This document shows, in pieces, positions 30,952-39,839 of a stretch of 39,839 nt of DNA (positions are counted from its first letter, which is position 1; each line of letters begins with the position of its first letter). The DNA is taken from positions 1 to 39,839 of the forward strand of contig JBMOLL010000113.1 of the NCBI GenBank assembly GCA_049325415.1, written 5' to 3'. The position numbers and the translations under genes were made by a program. Under the pieces are notes generated by a model that did not search any database, was not told where the DNA came from, and saw only the letters and a list, made by a program, of their open reading frames with translations. Origin of the DNA: JBMOLL01 sp049325415. Its GTDB lineage: Bacteria; Bacteroidota; Bacteroidia; Bacteroidales; GCA-2748055.

Positions 30952-33609
30952 TTATAATTTTTCCAGTTCCAGGCAGTCGATCAGTGCTTCATTGATCTCC
31001 CCGTCCATATTGATGTTCCACTCCCTGAAGGAAAGTGTGAGCAGGTTGTTTCCTTTGTGCAGACGGATGATACGGCAGTTGGAATAACCCCAGTCCGACC
31101 ATTCGCCGGTGCCCCGCTGGGGAAAGATCACCACGCCTTCGTCTTTGCCGTTGATGCCGAGAGTTCGTATGGCACAGTTGTTATCGGTGTTCCAGGGTCC
31201 GGTACCGTTGGCATAGCGGAAAGTGAGACAGTACAGTCCTTCTTCAGCGACGGTAAGCGGAAGCTTCAACAGCGTATTTTCCTCCGGGCTGATCCTTATA
31301 AATCCCTTTCCTGAAAAACCCGATGCCGCGAAGCGCGATGCCGGGGCAAAATCCTCCATCTGAAGCACCTGCCTGCCTTCCCCGGTGCCAAACCTGAGCG
31401 GCTCACCGGCAAAGGATCCCAGTCCATTGCTGTCGGCTGCCAGCACCATGTATTCAGAAAAACCTTCCTCGGAATTAATATACTCATTTTCTGAGCCTTC
31501 CATTACAAGCCGGCCATTCCGGTACACCTTATTGAGCACAGAACCCGGCACCGGATCCCAGACCAGTCTTGCTCCCTCCGATCGTGGCTGGGGATTGGCC
31601 GGACTGAAACGGTTTTCCACCAGGTTAATGCCTGCACCGTCAAAATTACGGTTATCCATGAGGATATGAATTGTGTGACTGCCTGTTAGACTGTCAGGTA
31701 AAAACGCTGTGTCATACTCTTTCCCGTCGATGCTGAAGTGCCGGATCGTTTTCCCGAAGCCATCGACCCGGATATCGAGCATCATCCCCCGGTACCTGAA
31801 AGAGGAAAGATGGTGGCTTCCTCCGTAAACCTCCGGGATGACGGGCCTGAAGGTGATGCCCTGTGTTTCAAACTCCATCCCGCAGAAAACCCTGAGTACC
31901 ATGGCCATGTTCCCCGACATACTCCAGAGCATGCGGTCGGAGTTGATTTCTGTCCCGACATAATCGCCGGTTTCCGCCACAAAGTTCTCATAATTACTGA
32001 GAAAGAGCGCCCCGGCCCGGTAAATGGCGGCCAGGCCGTGCACCAGGGCCTCCTCATTGCCGGTTTTTGCCGCGGCCAGATTCCAGTAAGCCTGTACGAA
32101 GGGCCAGATGGCATTATTGTGATAGGGAGGGATACCGGGGTTCTGCGGATAGATGCAGGTGATACCGAAAGCCGTTACCGGTGAATGGCTGAGCACTTTT
32201 TCCGCCCTTTCCGGTCCGGCCACGCCGAAAAGTACGGTCAGCGCCTCTCCCAGGGCCTCGGAGCGGGGCGAGAGCAGCGGATAGGTCCTCCCGTACAGGT
32301 ATTGCCCGTACCAGCCTTTATCCTCCTGCCACAGGTAGTCGTTCATTCCTTTTTGTATACCGGCGGCCCGCTCAAGGTATTTGCTGCCATCCTCGCCCAG
32401 CAGGGCAGCCATTTCGGCGCAGATCAGGTTGGCCCTGTAGTGCACGGCATTCGTTCCCAGGTTTTCGGAATCGAAAATATCCGCATTGTTCATCCATTTA
32501 GGATAGGTCTGTTCCCGCCAGTCGAGGAAGGACGATTCGCCGTGATTCATACCCGTAAGCGGGTCCGGGAGGGTCTTTTCGTCGTCGTCGAGACTGTTGC
32601 GGATGATCGGGTAAGCTGTTTCCAGCCAGCTCCGGTCGCCGGTGTATTTATAAATCTCCCAGGCTGCCAGGGCCCAGGTCAGGCGATCGGACGATACGGG
32701 CCAGGCGCCGCCCGAACCGGTATCCTGGATGATCCTCCCCCTTTTCACCTTATGCATCAGGCTGATGCGGGCCACCTCCGGTTCAATGAGCGCCAGGGCC
32801 AGCAGGGTGCTGTAGCTCACATCACGTGTCCACACGCCGCCCCACATGGTACCTGTCCGGAAGGTACTGTCGGGCTCAATATTCATCTGCATCTCCTCAA
32901 GCGACATGGTAAACAGCGCGTCGACCAGCGGCTGATCCGAGCGGTAAACGGGACGAGCGGAGAGATCCGACTTCAGTTTCCATTCTCTCATCCCCTGCTC
33001 TTTTTCATCAAAAGGATTCAGCAATAGTGTCAGTTCATAGATACCATCACCATCTTCATCCTTCATTTCCAGACCGTTACCTCCAAGATTTACAAAATCC
33101 CAGGAGAGCGGTTTTAAAGCGCCTGCGATATAGATCCCTTTAAAATCCTCTGCCGCGATCCGGCTTCCATCCCAGGTCTCATACCAGCCCTTTTCCCTGA
33201 AGGCTTTCAGCACGGGATTGAAATCGAGCCGGAAGGTATAAGGATAGTTCACCGGCAATTTAGCTCCGTTGTCGGCGGGTTTCCCGGCATTCATCTGACC
33301 GAAGACGACGAGCGGCGATTCATGCTCATCGCCGATGAGGAGCCAGTGATCGGTGCCGGGTCTTGCTTCGTTATCCTTTTCGTTGATGCTGAACTTGAAA
33401 ACCAGCAGCCGGGAATAGTTCTCGGTGGCGGTGCTCCGGTAATCCGAAGTAATATGACCGGGAGAAAGGACCCTGGCTTCATAATTTCCCTGCACCACGC
33501 GGTCGGGATAAACCGTAAATTCTGCCGACCTGTAAAGAGGGCGGTCGTTCTGTGAACAGGCTGCGATCAGTGTCATAAGGATCAGGCTTAGGGGGATATT
33601 TTTCATCAT
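30952..33609 (-). CDS. Lipoprotein six-hairpin (alpha/alpha) glycoside hydrolase with CBM35-like tail
   Basis: This 885-residue protein has a lipoprotein signal (lipobox IAAC, Cys18). The N-terminal 20-200 is a beta-domain. The central domain at about 225-600 is a six-hairpin glycosidase of the MGH1/GH63-like type, with GVWTRDVSYSTLLALAL, SDRLTWALAAWEIYKYTGD, SSFLDWREQTYP and NNAIWPFVQAYWNLA; the Asp and Glu in these blocks are the likely catalytic or binding residues. A beta-region follows, and a C-terminal domain at about 745-885 (CAIRTLGINGKDEG, WSDWGYSN, GEINEALIDCLEL) resembles CBM35. It would sit on the cell surface or in the periplasm. Substrate cannot be assigned. It is not next to a SusCD pair. 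Confidence 0.82.
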   Translation of the reverse strand: MMKNIPLSLILMTLIAACSQNDRPLYRSAEFTVYPDRVVQGNYEARVLSPGHITSDYRSTATENYSRLLVFKFSINEKDNEARPGTDHWLLIGDEHESPLVVFGQMNAGKPADNGAKLPVNYPYTFRLDFNPVLKAFREKGWYETWDGSRIAAEDFKGIYIAGALKPLSWDFVNLGGNGLEMKDEDGDGIYELTLLLNPFDEKEQGMREWKLKSDLSARPVYRSDQPLVDALFTMSLEEMQMNIEPDSTFRTGTMWGGVWTRDVSYSTLLALALIEPEVARISLMHKVKRGRIIQDTGSGGAWPVSSDRLTWALAAWEIYKYTGDRSWLETAYPIIRNSLDDDEKTLPDPLTGMNHGESSFLDWREQTYPKWMNNADIFDSENLGTNAVHYRANLICAEMAALLGEDGSKYLERAAGIQKGMNDYLWQEDKGWYGQYLYGRTYPLLSPRSEALGEALTVLFGVAGPERAEKVLSHSPVTAFGITCIYPQNPGIPPYHNNAIWPFVQAYWNLAAAKTGNEEALVHGLAAIYRAGALFLSNYENFVAETGDYVGTEINSDRMLWSMSGNMAMVLRVFCGMEFETQGITFRPVIPEVYGGSHHLSSFRYRGMMLDIRVDGFGKTIRHFSIDGKEYDTAFLPDSLTGSHTIHILMDNRNFDGAGINLVENRFSPANPQPRSEGARLVWDPVPGSVLNKVYRNGRLVMEGSENEYINSEEGFSEYMVLAADSNGLGSFAGEPLRFGTGEGRQVLQMEDFAPASRFAASGFSGKGFIRISPEENTLLKLPLTVAEEGLYCLTFRYANGTGPWNTDNNCAIRTLGINGKDEGVVIFPQRGTGEWSDWGYSNCRIIRLHKGNNLLTLSFREWNINMDGEINEALIDCLELEKL

Positions 33610-33658
33610 ATAGTGATTTTATGGCTGTTTAAGCTGCTGTTTCTGCAACCCGGGCCCG

Positions 33659-34363
33659 TCAAAGGAAAAAATTCTCCAGGTCCCTGACGAAGAGTGCAAG
33701 ACTGCTCAGTCTTCTGGGCAATCCGTTCATGAAATACTCGAAATCCATCAGGTTAACCACCTCGTTCAGTTTCTGCCGTTTTTTCGTATAATCGACACCG
33801 GCGAGGTGGTAGACTTCCCGCAGGTCCTCGGCGGGCGTTTCCAGGTCCTCCATGCTGTCGTTCTTCGGATTGAATCCGAGTTTCTTCTGGATGTAGGCAG
33901 GAGTCAGGCGGGGGCTCACCCGCTGAAGGTGGTGATATTCGGCAAGAAACCAGGCTTCCGTTTCCATGACTGCCAGGTGGATCCTGCTGTAGACATGATC
34001 GGTGGGGAGTTTGAAATTCAATCCGAAGCGCAGTTTTTTTATATCCTGACGGCTGAAATTCGGATAGACGTCCCTCAATCCGAGTATGGTGGTATAGCCG
34101 CTGCGTTTCAGGCTTTCCATCTGCGACATCATGTAGCCCTTCACGTTTGTTTCGCCCCCGCAGTCGTAGATCAGCACGAAGTACTGGGTCTGCCTCGATA
34201 CATCGGCCGCGTGAACAACGGTAAAGGAGAGCCGCACGTTATGGCCGCCGGTGGCTTTGACTGTCTGGATCGCGATCTGCTTCCTGTCCATGATCTCTCC
34301 CAGCATGCGCCGCACGAGGATCTGCTCGGTGAGCCCCTCCACGAAGATGGCCATCCGTTTCAT
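33659..34363 (-). CDS. TOPRIM-like small protein (DUF4276/RloB-like), partner of the upstream ATPase
   Basis: This 234-residue protein opens with MKRMAIFVEGLTEQILVRRML, matching the first TOPRIM strand with its conserved Glu (Glu9). Further acidic positions sit at YFVLIYDCGG (Asp67), GLRDVYP (Asp98) and LAVMETEAWFLAEY (Glu134, Glu136). The last block resembles the E-A-W-F motif of DUF4276-type proteins. The start codon overlaps the stop of the ATPase gene (ATGA), so the two are translationally coupled. Paired ATPase plus TOPRIM proteins occur in OLD-type, AbiL/RloAB-type and PARIS-type defence systems, where the TOPRIM protein is the nuclease or effector. I cannot place this pair in a named family with certainty. 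Confidence 0.65.
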   Translation of the reverse strand: MKRMAIFVEGLTEQILVRRMLGEIMDRKQIAIQTVKATGGHNVRLSFTVVHAADVSRQTQYFVLIYDCGGETNVKGYMMSQMESLKRSGYTTILGLRDVYPNFSRQDIKKLRFGLNFKLPTDHVYSRIHLAVMETEAWFLAEYHHLQRVSPRLTPAYIQKKLGFNPKNDSMEDLETPAEDLREVYHLAGVDYTKKRQKLNEVVNLMDFEYFMNGLPRRLSSLALFVRDLENFFL

Positions 34364-35508
34364 TCGTCATCCCCCGAGAAACCGGATTTGAAAAACTCAC
34401 TGGCATAAAAATCGAAGTTATTCAGCCCGGTGAATTTAAACTCTTCAAAGATCTCTTTCGAATTTTCGTAGTTGAAGAGGGAGATCTTATTCCCGTCGCG
34501 CTGGATGATCGCCCAGTGTTTGATATCCACGGCGTTCATTATGAAGGAGTCGTTGGTTGACATGATCAGCTGCAGACCGGCTTTTTCGGCTTTTTCGACG
34601 AGCAGGTTGACCAGTTGCCGGGCCCTTGTGAAATCGAGCCCCTCGCCGATGTCGTCGATAATCATACATCCCTTCTCTCCTTTTGCAATATGGTAGTTCA
34701 TGTGCACAAGCACGCTAAAAGCCCTGAACATCCCCTGGGACATGTCGTGCTGGCTGACCTGCTTCTCCAGCCCTGTTTCCGTGGTATAAACGGCATAACG
34801 GTCGCTGTCGGAGTTCCCGTAGCGTTCCGAATAGTGCATGATGCCGATATCCTCGATCTGGTAACCGATTGCCCTCATGTCACTTATAACGGTTTCCCTG
34901 AAAGCACTGATCGTTTCCATCGCCACGTAAAGCAAGGGTACGAGGGAGCTACGGGTAGTGCTGAGATCGACCTCTTTTTCATCAAAAACGGCCTTCATGG
35001 CATAGCTGTTCTTCCCCAGATCTCCGCTGAAATCGAAGCGCCGCAGGGAACTGGCCCAGGTGTGCATCTGTTCGATAAAGGGATGTTGCAGGCGGTCGCG
35101 TTTGGCATTGGCAGCCAGCCGGTCGAAGGGGATCTCGAAATCGAGGAAGATCTGACCCGGCGTGGCCATGTATTTGATCCTCCCCTTTCCTCCTTCCCCG
35201 CGCTCAAGGAGGAGTTCGTCGTTGAGGTGAAGGTTCTCGGAGCTGATCGTATGCCGGTCGTACTCCACCTGGTAGACCAGTTCATCGTTGCCATCCCTGA
35301 ATACCACATGGTAGCGGCCATGAACGCCGGATGGTCCCCCTCGGCCACAGATCATGTTCACCAGGTCGGTGAGGGCATTCAGCGTACGGGTCTTGCCGCT
35401 GGAGTTCTTACCGACCATCAGGTTGATTTTCCCGAGGCTGACCTTATCGATCAGCCATTCGATCTTTTTGCCTTCGTTTTCCCTGAAGGTTAACTGGTGC
35501 AGGTACAT
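34360..35508 (-). CDS. AAA15/21-type (SMC-like) ATPase of a two-gene module
   Basis: This 382-residue ABC/SMC-type ATPase is of the AAA_15/AAA_21 group. Walker A GKNSSGKT is at residues 33-40, a signature-like MSQGMFRAF at 256-264, and Walker B CMIIDDIGEGLD at 281-292. The switch region reads STND where many homologues have a His. The region between Walker A and the signature (about 90-210) is unusually short of coiled coil compared with SMC proteins. It lies 40 bp after the outer-membrane barrel gene on the same strand and overlaps the TOPRIM gene by 4 bp. In defence ATPases of this class the protein senses phage and controls the effector; here that is inference from domain pairing. Confidence 0.78.
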   Translation of the reverse strand: MYLHQLTFRENEGKKIEWLIDKVSLGKINLMVGKNSSGKTRTLNALTDLVNMICGRGGPSGVHGRYHVVFRDGNDELVYQVEYDRHTISSENLHLNDELLLERGEGGKGRIKYMATPGQIFLDFEIPFDRLAANAKRDRLQHPFIEQMHTWASSLRRFDFSGDLGKNSYAMKAVFDEKEVDLSTTRSSLVPLLYVAMETISAFRETVISDMRAIGYQIEDIGIMHYSERYGNSDSDRYAVYTTETGLEKQVSQHDMSQGMFRAFSVLVHMNYHIAKGEKGCMIIDDIGEGLDFTRARQLVNLLVEKAEKAGLQLIMSTNDSFIMNAVDIKHWAIIQRDGNKISLFNYENSKEIFEEFKFTGLNNFDFYASEFFKSGFSGDDE

Positions 35509-35548
35509 GTTGTCCGTTTTTACTTGATCCTGCCCTAAAGGTACAAAA

Positions 35549-37207
35549 TCAAAGCGTATAAGTGAAACCGGCCATCAGGCGGAAACGGAACGAGGGATAC
35601 TGGTTATACAGGTAGTATCTCTGTGCCAGCATGTTGTTCACCCTGACCCAGAACGACAGCAGTCCGGTATAACGGTATTCTACTCCCAGGTTCAGGTCGA
35701 CCGTTGCCGGCAGCTTGCCCGGAACGTTAAAGGAATCAAAGGCATCGTAATAGCGGGGACCGATCACAAAAAGACTGGCCTCGGTCAGAATTTTATCGCC
35801 CATGTTGTATTTGGCTTCCAGGCTGGCGTCGAAAGACGGTTTGAACCATGCATAATCCTCGCTGACGGTGACATAGTTGTAATAATTCCCTTTGAGCAGT
35901 ATCGACAGGTCCTTTTTCGGATAGATGGCCAGTTCGGCATACACGTTGGCCAGCTGCACATCGTCGTACAGGACCGTAAACTGGTTGCGCAGATCCACGG
36001 TGCTGTCGAGCCTGAAAAAGTACATATCCTGGATAATCGAATAGCTGCCGCGGATGTTCCAGGCGACCTTGTCGGTAAAGCGCCCCTTCAATCCTCCGTA
36101 GGCCACCAGCTGGTAGTTGGTAGGCTGTGCATAGACCGTGGGATTGATATAGGGATTTTCCATGGCCATATTGCGGTAGGTATTGGTTTGCATGTAACCG
36201 TCGACACCGAAATAGGGTACCAGGACTTCCTTTACGATGTTAAACTGGAATTTGGCCCGGGGATAAAAATGCGGAACGAAGTCGCCGTTCCTGACACCCG
36301 AATAGGTATTGATCCCGGCAATAAAGCTCCACTCCGAAGAACTCATTGCAATCCATGGATTGATCTTTACCAGGACCACGTTTGTGGATACGGAATCCCA
36401 TTCAGGCTGATGCCGGTAATACCTGACCCCGAGTTCGGCACCGATGGTCTGCTTCCTGAGTGCCTTGTCGAAACTCCCTTCCAGATAGGCACCGTGTTCC
36501 ACCTGTTCCAGGTTGTGTGAGAAGATATAGTAAGCGAGATCGGCCCTGTAATTGAGGTGGAAGGAATCGGCATGGGCCGAATAGAGGGAAAGGCTCGCAA
36601 AGCCCGTATAATAGGGAGAAGTGAGTTCTTTCCTTGTCAGGGTGTCGGTGATAAGGGAATCCACGCCGTATTGAACGACGCTGTTGTAATTCCCTCCGAT
36701 CCTGTATTCCAGGTTTGTGTTATTCATGTACCTCGCCCCGAAAAACTCCAGGTCGTTATCGCTGAATCCGGCCTCTTTCCGGGTTCCGTCGTCCATCCGC
36801 ACCTTCCCGTTCATGGAATGATGGCGGAGCCGCAGCCCCATCGAACCGTCTTTCGAGCGCAACTGATTGATGGTGAGCTCAGCCAGCGGTGTGAGGTAAT
36901 TGCCCACACCCAGGTTCAGTTCGCTTTTATACAGCTTCGGCAGGGGCATCTGCACCATCTTGGCGGGCTGGATCGGGTTGACCTTGAATTCGGTTTCGAA
37001 GCGTTTCGGGAAGACACGGTATTCAAATACCGGCTGGCGGTAATTCACCGTATCGCCCATGACGGGCAGAAGGTCGATCTTCTCGGCTCCCGACAGAGTG
37101 GGATCATAGGGTTTGATCACCACCACTTCCTCCTGCTGACCATAAAGCTGCATCCCTGCGAACAGGATCAGACTGCTGACCAGTAAATATTTCGAACGGT
37201 TTTTCAT
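35549..37207 (-). CDS. Outer-membrane beta-barrel protein (TonB-dependent-receptor-like, plugless)
   Basis: This 552-residue protein has a signal peptide (MKNRSKYLLVSSLILFAGMQLYGQQ) and a short conserved N-terminal segment (VVVIKPYDPTLSGAEKIDLLP). It then has about 450 residues of alternating aromatic beta-strands ending RFRLMAGFTYTL. The barrel resembles the C-terminal part of TonB-dependent receptors, but there is no plug domain or CarboxypepD-like extension. It follows the long TPR gene after 20 bp on the same strand, a pairing I recognise as recurrent in Bacteroidota, so the two probably act together in the envelope. Transport substrate and function are unknown. Confidence 0.82.
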   Translation of the reverse strand: MKNRSKYLLVSSLILFAGMQLYGQQEEVVVIKPYDPTLSGAEKIDLLPVMGDTVNYRQPVFEYRVFPKRFETEFKVNPIQPAKMVQMPLPKLYKSELNLGVGNYLTPLAELTINQLRSKDGSMGLRLRHHSMNGKVRMDDGTRKEAGFSDNDLEFFGARYMNNTNLEYRIGGNYNSVVQYGVDSLITDTLTRKELTSPYYTGFASLSLYSAHADSFHLNYRADLAYYIFSHNLEQVEHGAYLEGSFDKALRKQTIGAELGVRYYRHQPEWDSVSTNVVLVKINPWIAMSSSEWSFIAGINTYSGVRNGDFVPHFYPRAKFQFNIVKEVLVPYFGVDGYMQTNTYRNMAMENPYINPTVYAQPTNYQLVAYGGLKGRFTDKVAWNIRGSYSIIQDMYFFRLDSTVDLRNQFTVLYDDVQLANVYAELAIYPKKDLSILLKGNYYNYVTVSEDYAWFKPSFDASLEAKYNMGDKILTEASLFVIGPRYYDAFDSFNVPGKLPATVDLNLGVEYRYTGLLSFWVRVNNMLAQRYYLYNQYPSFRFRLMAGFTYTL

Positions 37208-37227
37208 ATCCGGGTAATTTCTTTAGT

Positions 37228-39839
37228 CTAAAAATCGTTGTTGTCACCTGCTGCACCTTCCGGGGCAATATCCGACTCGGCTTCCTTTGTCAGGGCGCTG
37301 CGCCGCTGGCGGGCTTCACGGATGATCCCGTCGTCGGGGACGGTATAGTAATCGATGATGCTCTGCAGGGTATGAATGGCCTGGAATTCGTCGTTCTTCG
37401 CGATATAGATGTCGGAAAGAAGCAGGAAGGCCTTACCCATCCAGTACTGGTGCGGGGTATTGCGATCGATGAAATCGACGATCTCCTTCTCGGCATCGTC
37501 CATACGGCCGTCGTTGAACATCAGTTCGGCCACCATATACTTGGCTTCGGCGCCCTCGGCACTGTTCACCTCCACAGCAATATTCCTGAAGCAGGTGTAG
37601 GCCTGACCGGGTTCATTCAGAGCGTTATACGACTTGGCCATATCGTACCAGGCCTCCCGCTGAACCTCCTCCTGCAGCTTGTCGAGGGTGAGGACCATTT
37701 TGGCGGCTTCGATCGTGTTCCTGAACTCGCCCAGGTTGTAATAGCAACGCATGAGCCCGATCCTGGCTTCGGAAAGATTACTTTTCACTTCGGCCACTTC
37801 GATCAGTTGCTGGTAGTTCTCAATAGCCTGGTTGTAGTATTTCTCCCTGAAATTGATGCGCGAAGCCGCCACCAGTGCCGGTTCGGTAAACATGCTGTGC
37901 GGCTGGGAGATAATGTATTCAAGGGATTTCATCGCCTCCTTGTTCCGGTTCAGTTTCAGGGAGCAGTCGGCTTTGTAGTAATGTGCATTCAGCAGGTATT
38001 TCCCTTCGGGGAAAGCCTCCAGGTACTTGTCGAGCGAGGCTACGGTTCCCTCGCAGTCGCCGCGGGTATAGCTGTTCTCGGCGGCAACGTACATCAGGGA
38101 ATCCTGCTCGTTTCTGGAAATATCCCTGCCAAGGCTGCTGACAAAGGCGAAATAGGCATCGGTATTATTATTCCTGACGTAAATATTCTTGATGCTGGTG
38201 AGGGCATTGTCGGCCTCGGGGGTCGAGGGATAGTCCTTCACTACCCGCTGGTAATAGCCCAGGGCCCTGTTGTAATCGCCCGTATTGTAATAGATCAGCC
38301 CGAGCTGGTTGAGCGACTTGCTCACATAGCTTGAATTGGGGTAAGAGCTGATCACGCGCTCGTACATTGCCTTTGCCTGGTCGGGCTTGTTGAGGACCAC
38401 ATAGGTACGGCCCGTTTCGAACAGCGCATCATCGACGAAGCCCGAGTTGGGCTGCTGGGTAATGAGTTGCTGCAGGACTTCCACTTTCCGTTCGGGACGG
38501 TCGAGCAGGCCCAGCGTGAAGCCTTTCTGGAACATGGCATAGTCGACATCGGTGAGGTTCATTGCAATGGACTTATCGTAGAACTCAATTGCCTGCCAGT
38601 ATTGTTTCTGGATAAAGCGGCAATCGCCCAGCCGGTTCCATGTATCGGCCAGGGTACGGGCCTTTGCATTCCGTTCCAGGCGGGTGTACTTATTGAACCA
38701 GCTTTCGGCAGTTACGTAATCGGCCTTATTGAAGCCGATATAGCCCAGGCTGTAATGGCAGAGCGGAAATTCCTCCTGCCGGTAGGCCAGGGGCTCCGCG
38801 AGGAACTGGTTGTAGAAGACCCGTGCGGCATCGTAATCATTTGAGCGATAGGCGGCTTCACCGAGCCAGTAATAGGTACGGGCACGGATCTCATCGTCGT
38901 ACTGCCCGTATTTCAGAGAGCGCTCGAGGATGTCGACAGCCTCGGTGAAACGAAGGTTTTTGTAAAGCTCAAGCCCGCGGAAAAAGGCTACTTTCTGATA
39001 GGCAGCCTCGATGCGTGCGTCCTTGGTTTTGATCTTTTCGAGCGATTCCAGCGCCATGCTGTAGTTCCGGGTGCTGAGGTAGGCCATCACCAGGTAGTTG
39101 TACACCTCGTCGGCCCGGTCGGAGGCCGGATAGTACTTCAGGTACTGGTTAAAAGCAATCACGGCTTCGTTGAAGGGATTGTACGACAATTCGTAGGTCA
39201 CCTTGGCGTAGTTGAACAGGGCGTCCTCCTGGATCTTCGGGTCGTACTCCATTTTCGAAGCCTGGGCGAAGGCGATACGTGCCTTGTTCTTGTCGCCCAG
39301 GTGGAGGTAACAGTCGGCCAGGTGGTACAGGGCGCTCTGGGCGATATCGGAGGAGCTGTAGCTGATCTTCTCAAACAGGTCGCGGGCCTCCTCATACGCC
39401 CCTCCCTTGTAATAGGCAAAGGCCAGCTGGTAGCGGTCGCGAAGGGTATAGCTTTTTGTATTATCGCGGTAGATATCGAGGTAAGGAATGGCCTCTTTAT
39501 AGCGTTCGAGCTGGAAATACGACTCCCCGATAATCTTGGCCATCTCCCCCAGGCGACTTTCCGACACCGAATCCATCAGGGCCGGAGCGAAGTCTACCAC
39601 CTCTCCGTATTTCTTCTGGATATAGAGGATCTGGGCAATGTAATACGGTGTGATGGACGAGAACATGGGATCGTCGCTGATGCGGCGGAAACCGTTCAGG
39701 GCCGTTTCGTAGTTCTCCTCGGTATAGTGGATATGCGAATAATAGTAGATCGCCGGAGCGTTGTAGGGAGAGTCAATATCGATGATCTCGTAGAAGTTCA
39801 CCCGGGCGTTCTCATAATCCTTGCGCATGTAATATGAGT
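37228..39839 (-). CDS. Large tetratricopeptide-repeat protein (5' end outside the window)
   Basis: At least 869 residues are visible; the frame stays open to the window edge, and the ATG at 39828 lies inside a TPR helix (YYMRKDYENARVNFYEI), so the true start lies outside. The protein is built almost wholly of TPR units, for example YSLGYIGFNKADYVTAESWFNK and LNQLGLIYYNTGDYNRALGYYQ, about 20 in number. It ends in a short acidic tail (DIAPEGAAGDNNDF). Such proteins are scaffolds for protein-protein contacts. With the barrel gene 20 bp downstream, an envelope-associated role is likely. No catalytic domain is seen in the part present. Confidence 0.88.
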   Translation of the reverse strand, partial: SYYMRKDYENARVNFYEIIDIDSPYNAPAIYYYSHIHYTEENYETALNGFRRISDDPMFSSITPYYIAQILYIQKKYGEVVDFAPALMDSVSESRLGEMAKIIGESYFQLERYKEAIPYLDIYRDNTKSYTLRDRYQLAFAYYKGGAYEEARDLFEKISYSSSDIAQSALYHLADCYLHLGDKNKARIAFAQASKMEYDPKIQEDALFNYAKVTYELSYNPFNEAVIAFNQYLKYYPASDRADEVYNYLVMAYLSTRNYSMALESLEKIKTKDARIEAAYQKVAFFRGLELYKNLRFTEAVDILERSLKYGQYDDEIRARTYYWLGEAAYRSNDYDAARVFYNQFLAEPLAYRQEEFPLCHYSLGYIGFNKADYVTAESWFNKYTRLERNAKARTLADTWNRLGDCRFIQKQYWQAIEFYDKSIAMNLTDVDYAMFQKGFTLGLLDRPERKVEVLQQLITQQPNSGFVDDALFETGRTYVVLNKPDQAKAMYERVISSYPNSSYVSKSLNQLGLIYYNTGDYNRALGYYQRVVKDYPSTPEADNALTSIKNIYVRNNNTDAYFAFVSSLGRDISRNEQDSLMYVAAENSYTRGDCEGTVASLDKYLEAFPEGKYLLNAHYYKADCSLKLNRNKEAMKSLEYIISQPHSMFTEPALVAASRINFREKYYNQAIENYQQLIEVAEVKSNLSEARIGLMRCYYNLGEFRNTIEAAKMVLTLDKLQEEVQREAWYDMAKSYNALNEPGQAYTCFRNIAVEVNSAEGAEAKYMVAELMFNDGRMDDAEKEIVDFIDRNTPHQYWMGKAFLLLSDIYIAKNDEFQAIHTLQSIIDYYTVPDDGIIREARQRRSALTKEAESDIAPEGAAGDNNDF

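Overview
The window looks like chromosomal DNA of a carbohydrate-degrading, non-model Bacteroidota bacterium, most likely Bacteroidales or Marinilabiliales-like. Four things point there: a type IX secretion (T9SS) C-terminal sorting domain on the protein at 28950-30944; promoter candidates of the Bacteroidota form TAnnTTTG, with few Shine-Dalgarno sites; families typical of the phylum (DUF5686, DUF4861, a Nudix-type sugar regulator, a lipoprotein sugar isomerase); and many SPII lipoproteins. No tRNA, rRNA, insertion sequence or CRISPR array was seen.

Uronate block (1-16 kb). uxaE and uxaC (0.2-3.0 kb) turn galacturonate or glucuronate into fructuronate. A LacI-type regulator, kduI and kduD (8.6-11.3 kb) turn unsaturated uronates from pectin-type lyases into 2-keto-3-deoxygluconate. 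A DUF4861 lipoprotein and a sugar isomerase-like lipoprotein follow. A KDPG-aldolase family gene and an ExuT-like MFS transporter come next and end at a strong terminator. The lacI gene and the aldolase-transporter operon carry the same 14-bp operator, GTGCAATCGATTGT, at their promoters, which suggests one regulon. UxuA, UxuB, KdgK, lyases and SusCD are not in the window. A DUF5686 surface protein, a divergent Nramp-fold transporter and a YhhN-family protein lie between the two uronate parts.

Regulation and pentose block (16-21.7 kb). A PAS-PAS histidine kinase is followed by a Nudix-fold transcription factor, xylB and xylA, apparently one operon behind a perfect 11-bp inverted repeat that overlaps the -7 box.

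Export, gyrase and hydrolases (21.7-33.6 kb). TolC and two different HlyD-type adaptors lie on the minus strand with no ABC ATPase or permease. gyrB follows, then a T9SS-exported glycosidase-like protein and a convergent lipoprotein glycosidase with a CBM35-like tail.

Right end (33.6-39.8 kb). A translationally coupled ATPase-TOPRIM pair resembles nuclease-type defence modules. Next come an outer-membrane barrel and a long TPR protein that runs off the window.

The most unusual non-coding signal is a set of intergenic islands built from 7-bp tandem units of several unrelated sequences. These include long GGGTTAC arrays with G-quadruplex potential and three copies of an 80-bp dispersed module.
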